Shown: positions 35,722 to 45,451, counted from the first letter of the stretch. The stretch: DNA of 64,000 nt from Pseudomonas oleovorans subsp. oleovorans (GCF_002197815.1 NZ_NIUB01000002.1:146379-210378); one strand, 5' to 3'. Made by a program: numbers and translations. The notes: generated by a model not told the origin, from the sequence alone.

Positions 35722-36019
35722 GAGCCGCCTCCTCGAGCACTGTAGCAGCAGCGCTTTCAGGCCCTTGCTCGGCCTTCAGCGGATAGAGGTGAAAAATGCC
35801 GAACAGCAGGACCTGTACACGATCCAGCCAGGGGCTAGCGCGACCGGACAGGAGGTCTGAAAACAGCCACAGTTGCACGCCATGCAGCAACGCAAGAAAG
35901 GCCGCGAGCACATAGACGAGTTGTTCGAACGGGGTACCGAAACGCTTGGCCAGCGCCGCCCCGAATACCAGCCAGAAGGCCAAGGCCAGTACCTTGCCCA
36001 TCGTCAACAATGTTTTCAT
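35714..36019 (-). CDS. DUF1145-family small membrane protein
   Basis: A 101-residue protein with three hydrophobic segments (about 5-25, 33-52, 66-80). The overall pattern MGKVLALAFWLVFGAALAKRFGTPFEQLVYVLAAFLALLHGVQ resembles DUF1145 proteins (given as residues 7-48; Gly/Phe positions conserved). Its end overlaps the collagen-like gene by 8 bp, so the two are co-translated. No function is known. Confidence 0.75.
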   Translation of the reverse strand: MKTLLTMGKVLALAFWLVFGAALAKRFGTPFEQLVYVLAAFLALLHGVQLWLFSDLLSGRASPWLDRVQVLLFGIFHLYPLKAEQGPESAAATVLEEAAHA

Positions 36020-36241
36020 CCCCGCCCTCTTGCGCAGCTATTTTCTAATTAGCGCTGCACGTTACCCCCTCGCAACAATGACCACCAGAGCGACGAATAT
36101 TTTTTAACGACTTTGTTTATCACCCGCGAACGCCAGAGTGCCCCGCTGCATCCGTCATGGGCGCGGCCCACTATCAGCGAGGAGGTGCAGGTACAAGGAA
36201 GATTGCGCGCAAGCCGCGGTCAGCGGCAGATTCCACACAAG
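36020..36241. other. Intergenic region
   Basis: About 220 bp upstream of the DUF1145 gene. It starts AT-rich (TTTTTTAACGACTTTGTTTATC near 36100, cited by position), compatible with a leftward promoter. I see no gene. Confidence 0.3.
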
Positions 36242-36277
36242 AAAAGGCCCGACCGATGAAAATCGGCCGGGCCTTTT
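36242..36277. terminator. Bidirectional Rho-independent terminator
   Basis: AAAAGGCCCGACCGAT (36242-36257), loop GAAA, ATCGGCCGGGCCTTTT (36262-36277): a 16-bp stem with one G-T mismatch and T-runs on both strands. It terminates the OmpA-family gene to its right, which is read leftwards. Confidence 0.9.
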
Positions 36278-36310
36278 CGGGTGACGCCTTATCCGGTTGA
36301 GCGAAGCGCC

Positions 36311-36940
36311 TTACGGCTGAGCTTCGACCTCGGCTTCCACGCGACGGTTGATGGCGCGACCATCAGCAGTGGCGTTGTCGGCAACCGGGCGGCTCTCGCC
36401 ATAACCCACTGCCTGCACACGGCTGGACTCGACACCGTACTGGTTGACCAGAACGTCACGCACGGCACTGGCACGGCGCTCGGACAGGCCCTGGTTGTAA
36501 GCATCGCTGCCCACGGAGTCGGTGTGACCTTCAACCACGGTGCTGGTCTGCGGGTACTGTTTCATGAAGTCGGCCAGGGCTTTGATGTCGCCATAGCTTT
36601 CCTGCTTGACCTCGGCCTTGTCGAAGTCGAACTTGACGTCCAGTTCGACACGGACGGCTTCGGCCGGCTCGGCAACGGCGACCTCCTCGACAACGACTTC
36701 TTCGACGACGACAACCTGCTGCGCTTCGGCACCATGTACCCAGCAGTAGGCGGCAGCCATACCGGCACCCACCAGCGCACCACCACCAGCCCAGGTAGAG
36801 CTTTCGATTGCCCCTAACGCCGCACCACCAACACCGCCTACAGCTGCGCAAGTGGGCCAGTCGGTTTTCTGCAGGCCGGCGCAACCGGTCAGCAAGGTAC
36901 TAGCCAGAATCAGGGGTACTGCGTTCCTTGTGATACTCAT
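36311..36940 (-). CDS. OmpA-family lipoprotein with glycine zipper
   Basis: A 209-residue lipoprotein (lipobox LLTGC, Cys20). Residues 34-62 form a glycine zipper. A Val/Glu-rich linker (VVVVEEVVVEEVAVAEP) follows, then an OmpA domain (100-205) with VEGHTDSVGSDAYNQGLSERRA and GRAINRRVEAEVEA. The domain binds peptidoglycan. A strong terminator follows the stop codon. It is divergent from a small methyltransferase-like gene. Confidence 0.92.
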   Translation of the reverse strand: MSITRNAVPLILASTLLTGCAGLQKTDWPTCAAVGGVGGAALGAIESSTWAGGGALVGAGMAAAYCWVHGAEAQQVVVVEEVVVEEVAVAEPAEAVRVELDVKFDFDKAEVKQESYGDIKALADFMKQYPQTSTVVEGHTDSVGSDAYNQGLSERRASAVRDVLVNQYGVESSRVQAVGYGESRPVADNATADGRAINRRVEAEVEAQP

Positions 36941-37100
36941 ACTTTAGGTCTCCAATGTTCATCGGCCCATAACCGACTCGATAGTAGTAAAGACAGGAGT
37001 TGTACAATCCGCCAGCTATAGCTTCTGCGGATAATTTTCTCTCACTCTAGGCCTGATACCGACACCACGTTAGTCTTTGCAGACTTTTCGAGGAAGTTCG

Positions 37101-37598
37101 ATGACCGCCAGCCTTAGTACCCGTACTCCACAACAAGCCATTGCGGCACTGCTTGCCCGCTATGCCCGCGAGAAACTGCTGTTACTCGGCGCAAGCGAAC
37201 TGCCCGCAGTCAGCGCCTTTCACAGCGCCCACCCGCAGTGTCAGGTCACCACCGCACCTGCTGCTCCCCTGGCACCGGAACTGGCCGCACAGCGCTTCGA
37301 CCTGGCAATTCTGGTCGACTGTCTGGAGCACTTACCCAAACGCGATGGACTGCAACTACTGGGTGGCATTCGCAACCTCAACGCCAGCCGGGTCGCCGTG
37401 TTGCTCGACCTCAAAGCAGGTGATTGGCAGGAAACCGACTTTTTCGCCCTGGCCATGCAAGCCAGTGAGCAGTTCCAGCGCGAGGGACAGACCCTGCATC
37501 TGTTCACCTATGATCTACTCGATTACAAGCAAGTTCCCGATTGGTTGAACGCGAAGTTCTGGGCTAATCCACAAAACTTCGGCAAATACTGGTGGTAG
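37101..37598 (+). CDS. DUF6231-like conserved protein
   Basis: This 165-residue protein has a partial Rossmann-like pattern ([13 protein letters not shown], then [28 protein letters not shown]) like a degenerate class I methyltransferase lacking a clear SAM-binding GxGxG. AGGAAG precedes ATG 37101. The next gene, a YchJ-like SEC-C protein, starts 4 bp after its stop, so they form an operon. The function is unknown. Confidence 0.75.
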   Translation: MTASLSTRTPQQAIAALLARYAREKLLLLGASELPAVSAFHSAHPQCQVTTAPAAPLAPELAAQRFDLAILVDCLEHLPKRDGLQLLGGIRNLNASRVAVLLDLKAGDWQETDFFALAMQASEQFQREGQTLHLFTYDLLDYKQVPDWLNAKFWANPQNFGKYWW

Positions 37599-37602
37599 AG
37601 CG

Positions 37603-38085
37603 ATGAACCCACTCGATCCCAATTGCCCTTGTGGCAGCGGTAATTCGCTGAGCCAGTGTTGTGGTCACTATCACGCGGGTACCCACGCGCCCAGCGCGGA
37701 ACTGCTGATGCGCTCGCGCTACAGCGCCTATGTACTGGGCCTGGTGGATTATCTGGTGGCCACTACCCTGCCCGTCCAGCAGCCGGCGCTCGACCGCGAC
37801 GCGATGGCTGCCTGGAGCGCCCAAAGCACCTGGCTCGGCCTGGAAGTCGAAGGCAGCGAAGTATTCGCCGGCAAGCCAGAACATACCCAGGTCAGCTTCG
37901 TCGCCCGCTGGCACGATGACAACGACGAACATCGTCACCGCGAATGCTCCGCTTTCGTTCAGGTGGACGAACGCTGGTTCTTCCTCGACCCGACGGTGCC
38001 ACTGAAAGCCGGACGCAATGATCCTTGCCCCTGCCAGGGCGGGCAGAAGTTCAAGAAGTGCTGTGCGCCCTACCTGAATGCCTGA
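37603..38085 (+). CDS. YchJ-family protein with two SEC-C motifs
   Basis: 160 residues: an N-terminal [17 protein letters not shown] zinc motif, a central NTF2-like domain ([20 protein letters not shown] and onwards), and a C-terminal [16 protein letters not shown] motif. This two-SEC-C arrangement defines YchJ/UPF0225 proteins. The role is not established; SEC-C motifs bind zinc and can contact SecB or the ribosome. Confidence 0.92.
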   Translation: MNPLDPNCPCGSGNSLSQCCGHYHAGTHAPSAELLMRSRYSAYVLGLVDYLVATTLPVQQPALDRDAMAAWSAQSTWLGLEVEGSEVFAGKPEHTQVSFVARWHDDNDEHRHRECSAFVQVDERWFFLDPTVPLKAGRNDPCPCQGGQKFKKCCAPYLNA

Positions 38086-38152
38086 TTAGTGTTAATCCTG
38101 CTTTCTGCTTGAGTTGATACGTCCCGCGAGGACACTCAACAAGGAGAAAGCC

Positions 38153-39117
38153 ATGCACAAGAAAAGTGGTATCGCTCGGCGGCCAACGTACGCGTGACAC
38201 GCAATGGAGAACGCATTCACGCCAATTTCGACGGCACGCCAACGGATTACGGCAAGTCCCTGCTGCAATTGCTCGATGCCGGTGATCTGGCCTACCAGGG
38301 AGCCAGCCAGCTCAATAGTGACGGTAAATGGCAGTACAACTGGTTCTTCTTCCTGCCCCTGGGCATGGCCCTGGAGAACCGCAAGAGCGTCGAACTGCTG
38401 CACTTCCCACCGGACTACTCACTGACTCAGGCTCAGGATTATCTGCGTTCGAGCACCACAGATCGCTGAGCCTCGCTGCTCAGTTTCAATGGCGTACAGC
38501 CGGAACACACCCCCGCTTACCAGACCATCATCGACATCGCACCCATTGCCGCCCCGGCCAGTGCCGGCAGTGCCCTGGAAGGCGTTTATGGCTACTTCAC
38601 CAGCTATCAGCGGCGCATGGTCAGCGAGCTCAGCGGCGGCTCTGGCGATACCCGCCTGCCGATGGTCGCCTTTGGTGCGCCGGTGCGCAGTTGGATCACG
38701 CAGCAATACGGGGTGAATCTGCCGGTGCTGGGCCTCGGCCAGATAGAGGCGAGGCCTGGACAGTAGGTCCCCGTGCTCGGCGCCAATCATCCAAGCTATA
38801 TCTGGTATGCGGCCGATCCGGCCAACAACAAGGGCAGCGAGGCTGCCGCCAACGCAGCAGGGATCAAGGTCATGGGGCAGGATCTGAGCGCCGCCTGCTG
38901 GCAGGCCAACATGGGCCGGCAACCGGCAGTTGATCCGCAGCAAACGCTCAATACCTGCACAGAGAAATGGCAGGTGACGGAGAAACTGCAAACCTGCGAG
39001 CTGTTCTTCACCAGCGTGCGTAACCTCAAACTGAAGAGGCCGCCGCCAAGTGCAAGGCGGGCTAGCAGCCCTGAGCGCAAAAACGCCGTGGTTGCCTGGG
39101 CAGCTCACGGCGCTTGA
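38153..39117 (+). pseudogene. Decayed gene with frameshift and two internal stops
   Basis: A ribosome site (AAGGAG) and ATG at 38153 begin a frame that stops at 38195. The long coding frame, offset by one base, reads EKWYRSAANVRVTRNGERIHANFDG through to 39117. It is interrupted by TGA (38467-38469) and TAG (38764-38766) with homologous-looking protein continuing on both sides (ASLLSFNGVQPEHTPAYQ; VLGANHPSYIWYAADPANNKG). So one protein of about 310 residues has lost its start frame and gained two stops. I do not recognise the family. Confidence 0.75.
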
Positions 39118-39132
39118 TTGCCTGCAGGACAA

Positions 39133-39687
39133 TCAATCCTGCAGTTTCAGGTGCGAAGTATCCGGCGCAGGAGCCGGAGCTGCAGGCTTGGCTTGCCCCA
39201 TATCGCTACCGACGGGGGCCAGACTGAACTGCGAAAGATCGACCTGTGGTGCTGCAGCGTCGGGTCTGGCGTCTTGCAGATTGCTGCCCACCGGAGCGAT
39301 ATCGAAATCCGGGGCATCCACATCACTGAACGCGGCCATGTACTCATCTCGTGGCGCGACCTGCAGGCGACCCGGCCTTGTCGCAGCGGGGATGACTACC
39401 GGCGCAGGTTCCGACTGTACGGGCGGTGGCGGAGCCAGCTCGATCTCCTCGATCACCACATCCATATCGACGACCTCGACCCGAGCGCCGGCCCGCTCCA
39501 GCGTCGCGCGGTACTTCTCCGCCCCGGCGGCGTCGAGATTGTTCTTGATCACGATGCGGCGCCCGGAGAACAACTGAGCGATGCGCTGAGCATCGGCCTG
39601 GAACAGCTTGGCCATATTGGCTTTGACCAGCTCCGGCTGGGCGCCCGGCACCAATTGCCCGGAGAAGGCGATCTCGTAGCGACTCAT
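39133..39687 (-). CDS. Hypothetical protein with N-terminal L7/L12-like domain
   Basis: A 184-residue protein. Residues 1-75 (MSRYEIAFSGQLVPGAQPEL...IVIKNNLDAAGAEKYRATLERAGARVEVVD) resemble the small alpha/beta domain seen at the N-terminus of several Pseudomonas membrane proteins, which recalls a ribosomal L7/L12 C-terminal fold. The rest is Pro/Ala-rich and probably disordered, with the repeat-like pairs IAPVGSNLQDA and LAPVGSDMGQA. ATG 39687 has AGGAG 7 bases upstream; GTG 39693 does not fit. The function is unknown. Confidence 0.7.
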   Translation of the reverse strand: MSRYEIAFSGQLVPGAQPELVKANMAKLFQADAQRIAQLFSGRRIVIKNNLDAAGAEKYRATLERAGARVEVVDMDVVIEEIELAPPPPVQSEPAPVVIPAATRPGRLQVAPRDEYMAAFSDVDAPDFDIAPVGSNLQDARPDAAAPQVDLSQFSLAPVGSDMGQAKPAAPAPAPDTSHLKLQD

Positions 39688-39879
39688 GGTCACACTCCTG
39701 TCCTATTCGCCGCTCAGTATGGCGCAGGTTCCTTTGCCCCGACACTGCAGGCTTCTCATTCATGCTCTCCCGAACCTCGACAGCACCAGACCACCCCACT
39801 AACTCATTGAAAATAATGAGTGCTTACCCGTTGCAGCCAAGCGCTTGCTTGTTACACTGAGCCGCAACGGGGGTGTGAA

Positions 39880-40377
39880 ATGCTTTCTCAGGCGCAAATG
39901 ATAAGAACTATCAGCCTATTGATGTTTTTTGGCCTGCTTTCAGGCCTACCAGGATGTTCCACCTGGATGACAGGTGGTTTCAAGGACCCGGACGTCCAAC
40001 TCATCAAAGTTGATGTGGTCAAGGCCAGGCTGCTCGAACAGGAGTTCCGCCTGCGCTTTCGAATCGACAATCCCAACGGCGTCAGCCTGCCGGTGCGCGG
40101 GCTGGACTACAACGTCCATCTCAATGGTATCCAGCTGGCCGAGGGCCACTCCAACGAGTGGTTCACCGTGCCCGCCCACGGCCACCACACCTTCGAAGTA
40201 CCGGTGCGCACCAACCTCTGGCGCCATGTGCGGCAGATCGTCAAGGCACTGGAAAAACCGGACATGCCGATTCGCTATAGCCTCAAGGGTGAGGTAAAAA
40301 CCGGCATGTTATTCGGCCGAAGCGTGCACATGGCGCGTAATGGCGAGATAATTCCCGGCGATTTCATCCCCGAATAA
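39880..40377 (+). CDS. LEA14-like (WHy domain) lipoprotein
   Basis: 165 residues with lipobox GLPGC (Cys26). The mature part is a single LEA type 2/WHy beta-sandwich: [47 protein letters not shown] spans residues 36-82, with the conserved NPNGVSLP turn. These lipoproteins are common in Pseudomonas and of unknown function, perhaps desiccation or envelope related. It heads a run of small plus-strand genes. Confidence 0.85.
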   Translation: MLSQAQMIRTISLLMFFGLLSGLPGCSTWMTGGFKDPDVQLIKVDVVKARLLEQEFRLRFRIDNPNGVSLPVRGLDYNVHLNGIQLAEGHSNEWFTVPAHGHHTFEVPVRTNLWRHVRQIVKALEKPDMPIRYSLKGEVKTGMLFGRSVHMARNGEIIPGDFIPE

Positions 40378-40394
40378 CCTGCACGAGTAACACC

Positions 40395-40589
40395 ATGAGC
40401 AACCAACCCCACGTCCACGGCCCTGACTGCAACCATGACCACGATCATCACGATCACGACCATGTGCACGGCCCGCACTGCAACCATGGCCATCAGGAGC
40501 CGGTGCGCAACGCGCTGAAGGATGTCGGCCGTAACGATCCTTGCCCATGCGGCAGCGAGAAGAAGTACAAGAAGTGCCACGGCGCCTGA
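40395..40589 (+). CDS. His-rich SEC-C metal-binding mini-protein
   Basis: Only 64 residues. Twelve histidines lie in the first 33 positions (for example [16 protein letters not shown], 14-29), followed by a single SEC-C motif [18 protein letters not shown]. The C-terminal motif matches the SecA tail, which binds zinc and SecB or ribosome. The His-Asp run should bind Zn2+, Ni2+ or Cu2+. It is the second SEC-C protein gene within 2.8 kb. A role in metal storage or delivery is possible but unproven. Confidence 0.8.
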   Translation: MSNQPHVHGPDCNHDHDHHDHDHVHGPHCNHGHQEPVRNALKDVGRNDPCPCGSEKKYKKCHGA

Positions 40590-40596
40590 ACCGCGC

Positions 40597-41061
40597 ATGA
40601 GCGCCTTGAACCTGACCCTGCTGCTTGGCGGCCTGCTGCTGATCGCAGCGCTGGCCGCCTATGCCTGGCACCTGTGGCGCCGCGTGTGGGCTAACCAGCG
40701 CGCCCGTGACGAAGCGCAACAGGAGCGCCAGCAGCGTCTCGGTGGCGATCTGAACATCCTCGCCAGCAGCCTGCTCGACGAGCAGTTGCCGTTGATCGAA
40801 GGCGCCATCCGCATCAAGGTGCTGCTCGATAACTATGACAGTGCCCTGAGCAATGACAGCCACTGCCAGGTGTTCCATCTGCTCTTCGAAGCCACCGCCG
40901 AGGTGCCTACCCATGCAGCCTGGAAGGCTCTGGACAAGGCCGAACGGCGGCGCTTCGAAAAACGCTTCAACGAGCTGGAACTGCAGCACAAGGCCGCTGC
41001 GCGTGTCGCTGCACGCTGGTTGCTGGATGAAGGGTTGAAGAGGCCTCAGGCGAACGTCTGA
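40597..41061 (+). CDS. DUF2489-family membrane-anchored protein
   Basis: This 154-residue protein has one N-terminal membrane helix (LTLLLGGLLLIAALAAYAWHLW) and a soluble helical domain with LDEQLPLIEGAIRIKVLLDNYD near 65. This matches DUF2489. It starts 7 bp after the His-rich SEC-C gene, so they are probably co-transcribed. The function is unknown. Confidence 0.8.
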   Translation: MSALNLTLLLGGLLLIAALAAYAWHLWRRVWANQRARDEAQQERQQRLGGDLNILASSLLDEQLPLIEGAIRIKVLLDNYDSALSNDSHCQVFHLLFEATAEVPTHAAWKALDKAERRRFEKRFNELELQHKAAARVAARWLLDEGLKRPQANV

Positions 41062-41213
41062 GAGCGCTTTCAGCGCAGCATTGTCAGCGCACAGCAGACT
41101 TTCAACGGTTCTCAGGCCTCTTGCCAGGCACCCCCAGCCTCATTACCTTGGCGCCTTTGTGGCCGGTCCCTGCTTGACCGGCCTCGACCGTCCGCACACC
41201 AAGGAAATTCGCC

Positions 41214-43727
41214 ATGCGCACGCTGGCCTGCCTGACTCTCGCCGCCTCACTGACCAGCCTCGCCGGCTGCCAGTCCCTGCTCAATAGCCGTTATGCCGAC
41301 AGCGTGCCACCGACGCGCGGCGTCGAGCGCATTCAGGGCGTGGCAGAAAGTGCATCGGTGCGACGCAATGCCCTCGGCATGCCACTGATCGAATCGAGCA
41401 ATTTCCACGACGCCCTGTTTACCCTGGGCTACGTGCATGCGGGTGATCGTCTCAGCCAGATGGTCGGCATGCGTCTGCTGGCTCAGGGCCGCCTGGCCGA
41501 AATGGCAGGGCCCGGCGTGCTGGAAATGGACCGGTTCATGCGCGCGGTCAACCTGAAAAAGAGTGCGGAAATTCTCTACGCCGACGCCTCGCCACGCCTG
41601 AAGCGTTTCTTCGAGGTCTATTCGCGTGGCGTCAACGCCTATATGTTCCGCTACCGCGATCGTATGCCGATGGATCTGGCCGAGTCCGGCTACCGTCCCG
41701 AGTACTGGAAGCCCGAGGACTCGGTGCTGTTGTTCTGCCTGCTCAACTTCGGTCTGGCGGTGAACATGCAAGAAGAGATCGCCGCGCTGACCATGGCCCA
41801 GCGCGTGGGCACCGACAAGCTGCCCTGGCTGCTGCCGATCTACCCAGACGAGCCGCTGCCCTTCGCCGAAGCAGAAAAACTCGCCGGTCTCGACCTCAAG
41901 GGCCAGCTACCGGGCCTGCAGGCGATTTCCCGCACCGCGGCGCAGATCGCCGAACAGCACATGCTCGGCGTCGCCGCCTCGAACAACTGGGCCATCGCCC
42001 CGCAGCGTAGCCGTGGCGGCAAGAGCCTGCTGGCCAATGACACGCACCTGCCACTGAGCATGCCCTCGCTGTGGAATTTCGTGCAGATCCGCTCGCCCAA
42101 ATACCAGGCTGCGGGCGTGTCCCTGGCGGGTGTGCCGGCCGTGGTCGCCGGCTACAACGGCAAGCTGGCCTGGGGCATGACCATGGTCATGGGCGACAAT
42201 CAGGACATCTACCTGGAGCGCATCAAGCGCGAAGGCAGTCGCCTGATGTACCAGGCCGACGGCAAGTGGCTGCCGGTCAGCGAACGCCAGGAGACCTTCT
42301 TCATCAAAGGTCAGCGCCCGATCCGCGAAACGCTTTACGAGACCCGCAACGGGCCGCTGCTCAACTCGGTACTGGGCGAACGCAAGCATATGCTGCAACC
42401 CCTGGCGCTGCAGAGCGGCTACGGCCTGGCGCTGAAAACCACCCAGTTCGAGCGTGACCAGAGCCTCGACGCCTTCTTCGACCTGTCGCGAGCACAGTCG
42501 GTGGACCAGGCCTTCGAGGCGACGCGGGAGATCCGCGCCATGCCGCTGAACATCGTCTTCGCCGACGCCCAGCATATCGGCTGGCAGGTCACCGGGCGCT
42601 ACCCGAATCGCCGCGAAGGTCGTGGCCTGCTGCCCTCCCCCGGCTGGGACGAGCGCTACGCCTGGGACGGCTTCGCTGACCCGATGCTGCACCCTTATGA
42701 TCAGGACCCGCCGCAAGGCTGGCTGGGCACCGCCAACGAACGCAGCGTGCCGCCCGGTTACGGCATGCAACTGTCCAGCTCCTGGTACTACCCGGAACGC
42801 GCCGAACGCATCGCCGAGCTGGCCGGCAATGGCCGTCACGATGGCCGCAGCATGATCGCCATGCAGTACGACCAGACCTCACCCTTTGTCGCCAAACTGC
42901 AGGCCATGTTCAATGACCCGGCCATGCACGACTCGCTGCGCCAGGCCATCGCGGCCCTGCCGGCTGACCAGCGCGCACGTGCCGATGAAGCCCTGAAGCG
43001 CCTGCTGGCGTTCGACGGCAAGCTTGCCGCCAGTTCGGCCGATGCCGCCATCTACGGCGCCTTCCTGCATGAAAGCGCACGGCAGATCTTCCTCGACGAA
43101 CTGGGCCCGGAAGACAGCCCGGCCTGGCAGGCGCTAGTGCAAGCCGCCAACACCTCCTACTCGGCGCAGGCCGACCACCTGCTCGGCCGTGCCGACAGCC
43201 CCTTCTGGAATGACATCCGCACGCCAGAGCAGGAAGACAAACCGACTATCCTCGCGCGCAGCCTGGCCGCCAGCATCGAGCTGCTGGAGAGCCGATTGGG
43301 CGCCGAGCGTCGCAACTGGCAATGGGGCAAGCTGCACACCTATGAGTGGGTGACCGACACCACGCGCATGGCGCCTTACATGAGCGCCAGCCAGCGCAGC
43401 AGCATCAACGCCTTGAAAGGTTATCTGGATCGCGGCCCCTATCCGGCCGGGGGCGACCACAGCACGCTGAACGTCTCTGCCTACGCCTGGGGCCAGGACT
43501 TCAATACCTTCCTCATCCCGGCCATGCGTATCGTGGTGGATTTTGCCGCCGACGAGCCGTTGGTCGGCGTCAACAGCGCAGGGCAGTCGGGCAACCCAGC
43601 CAGCCCACACTACGCCGACGGCATCGAGGCATGGCTCAAGGGCGGCTACATGAGCTTCCCGTTCAAGGCGGAAAATCTGGACAAGGTCTATGGCAACCAG
43701 CGCCTGTTGCTGATGCCGGCAAAGTAA
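41214..43727 (+). CDS. quiP: Acyl-homoserine lactone acylase, QuiP-like
   Basis: An 837-residue Ntn-hydrolase of the penicillin acylase family. After a lipoprotein-type signal (SLAGC, Cys19) comes the alpha part. The self-cleavage site and catalytic serine are [10 protein letters not shown], with Ser256 as the first residue of the beta subunit. The Asn of the oxyanion hole is in the C-terminal half. Size and placement near the SEC-C genes match P. aeruginosa QuiP, which hydrolyses long-chain acyl-homoserine lactones. Substrate range here is inferred. Confidence 0.88.
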   Translation: MRTLACLTLAASLTSLAGCQSLLNSRYADSVPPTRGVERIQGVAESASVRRNALGMPLIESSNFHDALFTLGYVHAGDRLSQMVGMRLLAQGRLAEMAGPGVLEMDRFMRAVNLKKSAEILYADASPRLKRFFEVYSRGVNAYMFRYRDRMPMDLAESGYRPEYWKPEDSVLLFCLLNFGLAVNMQEEIAALTMAQRVGTDKLPWLLPIYPDEPLPFAEAEKLAGLDLKGQLPGLQAISRTAAQIAEQHMLGVAASNNWAIAPQRSRGGKSLLANDTHLPLSMPSLWNFVQIRSPKYQAAGVSLAGVPAVVAGYNGKLAWGMTMVMGDNQDIYLERIKREGSRLMYQADGKWLPVSERQETFFIKGQRPIRETLYETRNGPLLNSVLGERKHMLQPLALQSGYGLALKTTQFERDQSLDAFFDLSRAQSVDQAFEATREIRAMPLNIVFADAQHIGWQVTGRYPNRREGRGLLPSPGWDERYAWDGFADPMLHPYDQDPPQGWLGTANERSVPPGYGMQLSSSWYYPERAERIAELAGNGRHDGRSMIAMQYDQTSPFVAKLQAMFNDPAMHDSLRQAIAALPADQRARADEALKRLLAFDGKLAASSADAAIYGAFLHESARQIFLDELGPEDSPAWQALVQAANTSYSAQADHLLGRADSPFWNDIRTPEQEDKPTILARSLAASIELLESRLGAERRNWQWGKLHTYEWVTDTTRMAPYMSASQRSSINALKGYLDRGPYPAGGDHSTLNVSAYAWGQDFNTFLIPAMRIVVDFAADEPLVGVNSAGQSGNPASPHYADGIEAWLKGGYMSFPFKAENLDKVYGNQRLLLMPAK

Positions 43728-43808
43728 TGACCGTTCGTCGGGCGGCGCTGAACCTTTGCCTCAGCGCCCCACTCTGAATATTCGACTTACTCCATAGATC
43801 ATCGTTTT

Positions 43809-43835
43809 AAGGCGCCCTTGGCGCCTTTTCTTTTG
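43809..43835 (+). terminator. Rho-independent terminator of quiP
   Basis: AAGGCGCC (43809-43816), loop CTT, GGCGCCTT (43820-43827), then TTCTTTT. It lies 82 bp after the acylase stop codon. Confidence 0.85.
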
Positions 43836-43972
43836 CCCGAAGAAAAAGATGGCTTTTTTCCATCACCGAATGGAACTTCTCGGACAAAGCAGGTTCAGAG
43901 ACTATGCATCGATTGAAATGCTCCCCTGGCGCCTCTGGCGCCTATTTTTTGCCTGCAATTCGGGAGCATCTG

Positions 43973-44665
43973 CTAAGCCAGCAGGCTGCGGTCGAAGATA
44001 AACGCCTCACCCGCGTGCGGGCTATGCGCCAGCAGATTCTGCGGCCGCCCCATCTTCGGGTAATTCTTCTCGCCGGTATCACTGATCCAGCCTTGCGCCT
44101 TCATCCGTTCCAGCCTCCCGCGCAAGGTGGTGTGCTGCACCGGCTCGCCCAGACAAGCCTGGAACGCCGTCAGCGCTTCGGTCACGGTAAATCGCGGCGC
44201 CAGCAGGTACAGCGGCAGCGAGCTGTACACCGACTTGCCGCGCAGCCGCTCGGCTGCCAGGCGCACCAGTTGCGTATGGTCGAATGGCAACGCCTGCTGC
44301 CCGGCAGTGACGCGCGACAGATCGACGAAGCGCAAACTTTCATCCTGCGGCTCGGCGTCGGGTGCCAGCAGCGCCAGATAGCAGGTGCTCAGGGACCAGC
44401 CACGTGGATCTCGCAGACCATTACCCACCGTCGCCACCTGCTCCAGATACTGCGGTTGCAGGCGTGCCTTGTCCGCCAGCGCACGGGCTGCGGCGGCGTC
44501 CAGGCTGGCATCGGCGCAACGACCGTTGACCAGCACGCCCGGTAGCGCCCATTGCCCGGCGTAGGGTTCGCGCTGGCGACGCAGCAGCAGCACCTGCAAC
44601 GCCCCCTCCTCGCTCAGGCGCAGGGCAACGATATCCACCCCGGCCAGCACTTCCACTGCACTCAT
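43973..44665 (-). CDS. nrtR: NrtR, Nudix-related repressor of NAD metabolism
   Basis: A 230-residue regulator: a degenerate Nudix domain (about 1-145; LRRQREPYAGQWALPGVLVNGRCADASL) that binds ADP-ribose, then a winged-helix DNA-binding domain (about 155-225, TTLRGRLERMKAQGWIS and GRPQNLLAHS). The Nudix box lacks a full catalytic pattern, as expected for NrtR. It is divergent from pncA-pncB-nadE, and a perfect palindrome lies between, consistent with its operator. Confidence 0.93.
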   Translation of the reverse strand: MSAVEVLAGVDIVALRLSEEGALQVLLLRRQREPYAGQWALPGVLVNGRCADASLDAAAARALADKARLQPQYLEQVATVGNGLRDPRGWSLSTCYLALLAPDAEPQDESLRFVDLSRVTAGQQALPFDHTQLVRLAAERLRGKSVYSSLPLYLLAPRFTVTEALTAFQACLGEPVQHTTLRGRLERMKAQGWISDTGEKNYPKMGRPQNLLAHSPHAGEAFIFDRSLLA

Positions 44666-44690
44666 CCCGTCCCTTGCTCCTTCATCTACT

Positions 44691-44699
44691 TATTTCATC
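44691..44699 (-). promoter_or_regulatory. Half-site resembling the NrtR palindrome
   Basis: TATTTCATC is identical to nine bases of the left arm of the palindrome at 44748-44780 and lies 26 bases from the nrtR start codon. It could allow weaker autoregulation of nrtR. Confidence 0.4.
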
Positions 44700-44745
44700 T
44701 TGACCAATAACTCATATTTTTTCACGCAGGATTTGGTGAAAACGC

Positions 44746-44780
44746 TTGACTACATATTTCATCAGATGAAATATGTAGTC
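44746..44780 (+). promoter_or_regulatory. pncA promoter with 33-bp palindromic NrtR operator
   Basis: GACTACATATTTCATC (44748-44763) and GATGAAATATGTAGTC (44765-44780) are perfect complements around one central A. TTGACT (44746-44751) and AAATAT (44769-44774), 17 bases apart, may be the -35 and -10 of the pncA promoter, so a repressor here would block RNA polymerase. It ends 26 bases before the pncA start. Confidence 0.8.
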
Positions 44781-44806
44781 ACTCACCCACGAGAAGGAGG
44801 CGCACC

Positions 44807-45451
44807 ATGAAGATCGCCAGCTTCGACGTCGACGCCCAGAAAGGCTTCACCCCGCTGTGCCCCAGCGAGCTCCCCGTACCCGAGGGCGATGCCATCGTCC
44901 CGGCGCTGAACCAACTGGCCGCACGCGCCGAACTGCGCATTGGCAGCAAGGATGCCCATAGCCCGCAGGCGGCCTGGGTCGTCGACACACACGATGAGAT
45001 GTTGCGCCCCCTGCCGCTGGCCAATGCCGACCTGACCTGGGTCAGCCACTGCGTGCCCGGTACGCCCGGCTTCGAATTGCTCGATGGCCTGCCCGCGCCG
45101 CTGGATTACCACTACTTCGTGTGGAAAGGCGTTGAGCCGGACCTGCACCCTTACGGCGCCTGCTATCACGACCTGGCCGAGAAGCGCAGCACGGGCGTGA
45201 TCGAATTTCTTCGGCAAAATGGCGTCGACCTTGTACTGGTGGGCGGCCTGGCCCTGGACTACTGCGTCAAGACCACCGCCCTGCAGCTGCGCCGCGCCGG
45301 CTTCGAGGTGATCGTGCATCTACCGGCCTGCCGAGCCATTGCCAGCGAAACGGCCGAAACCGCCTGCATCGCCATGCGCGAACAGGGCATCACACTTGCC
45401 ACCAGCCTGGAACAGCTGGATGACACCCTCGCCAAGGAGAACCTGCGATGA
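44807..45451 (+). CDS. pncA: Nicotinamidase
   Basis: 214 residues of the isochorismatase-like family. The catalytic set is Asp9 (FDVDAQKGF), Lys107 (FVWKGVEP) and Cys153 (LALDYCVKT). Metal ligands are probably Asp49 and His51 (SKDAHSPQ), a variation on the usual DWHP. It hydrolyses nicotinamide to nicotinate and ammonia, the first step of the salvage route carried on by pncB and nadE. AAGGAGG precedes the ATG. It overlaps pncB by 4 bp. Confidence 0.95.
   Translation: MKIASFDVDAQKGFTPLCPSELPVPEGDAIVPALNQLAARAELRIGSKDAHSPQAAWVVDTHDEMLRPLPLANADLTWVSHCVPGTPGFELLDGLPAPLDYHYFVWKGVEPDLHPYGACYHDLAEKRSTGVIEFLRQNGVDLVLVGGLALDYCVKTTALQLRRAGFEVIVHLPACRAIASETAETACIAMREQGITLATSLEQLDDTLAKENLR

Noticed and set aside
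36041..36241. Small RNA gene upstream of the terminator at 36242-36277
   Set aside because: The terminator is bidirectional and fits the OmpA-family gene; no separate promoter or fold was clear enough.
38464..38470. Possible selenocysteine at TGA 38467-38469
   Set aside because: A second stop (TAG) lies downstream in the same frame and the start is out of frame. No SECIS-like hairpin follows immediately. Decay is the simpler reading.
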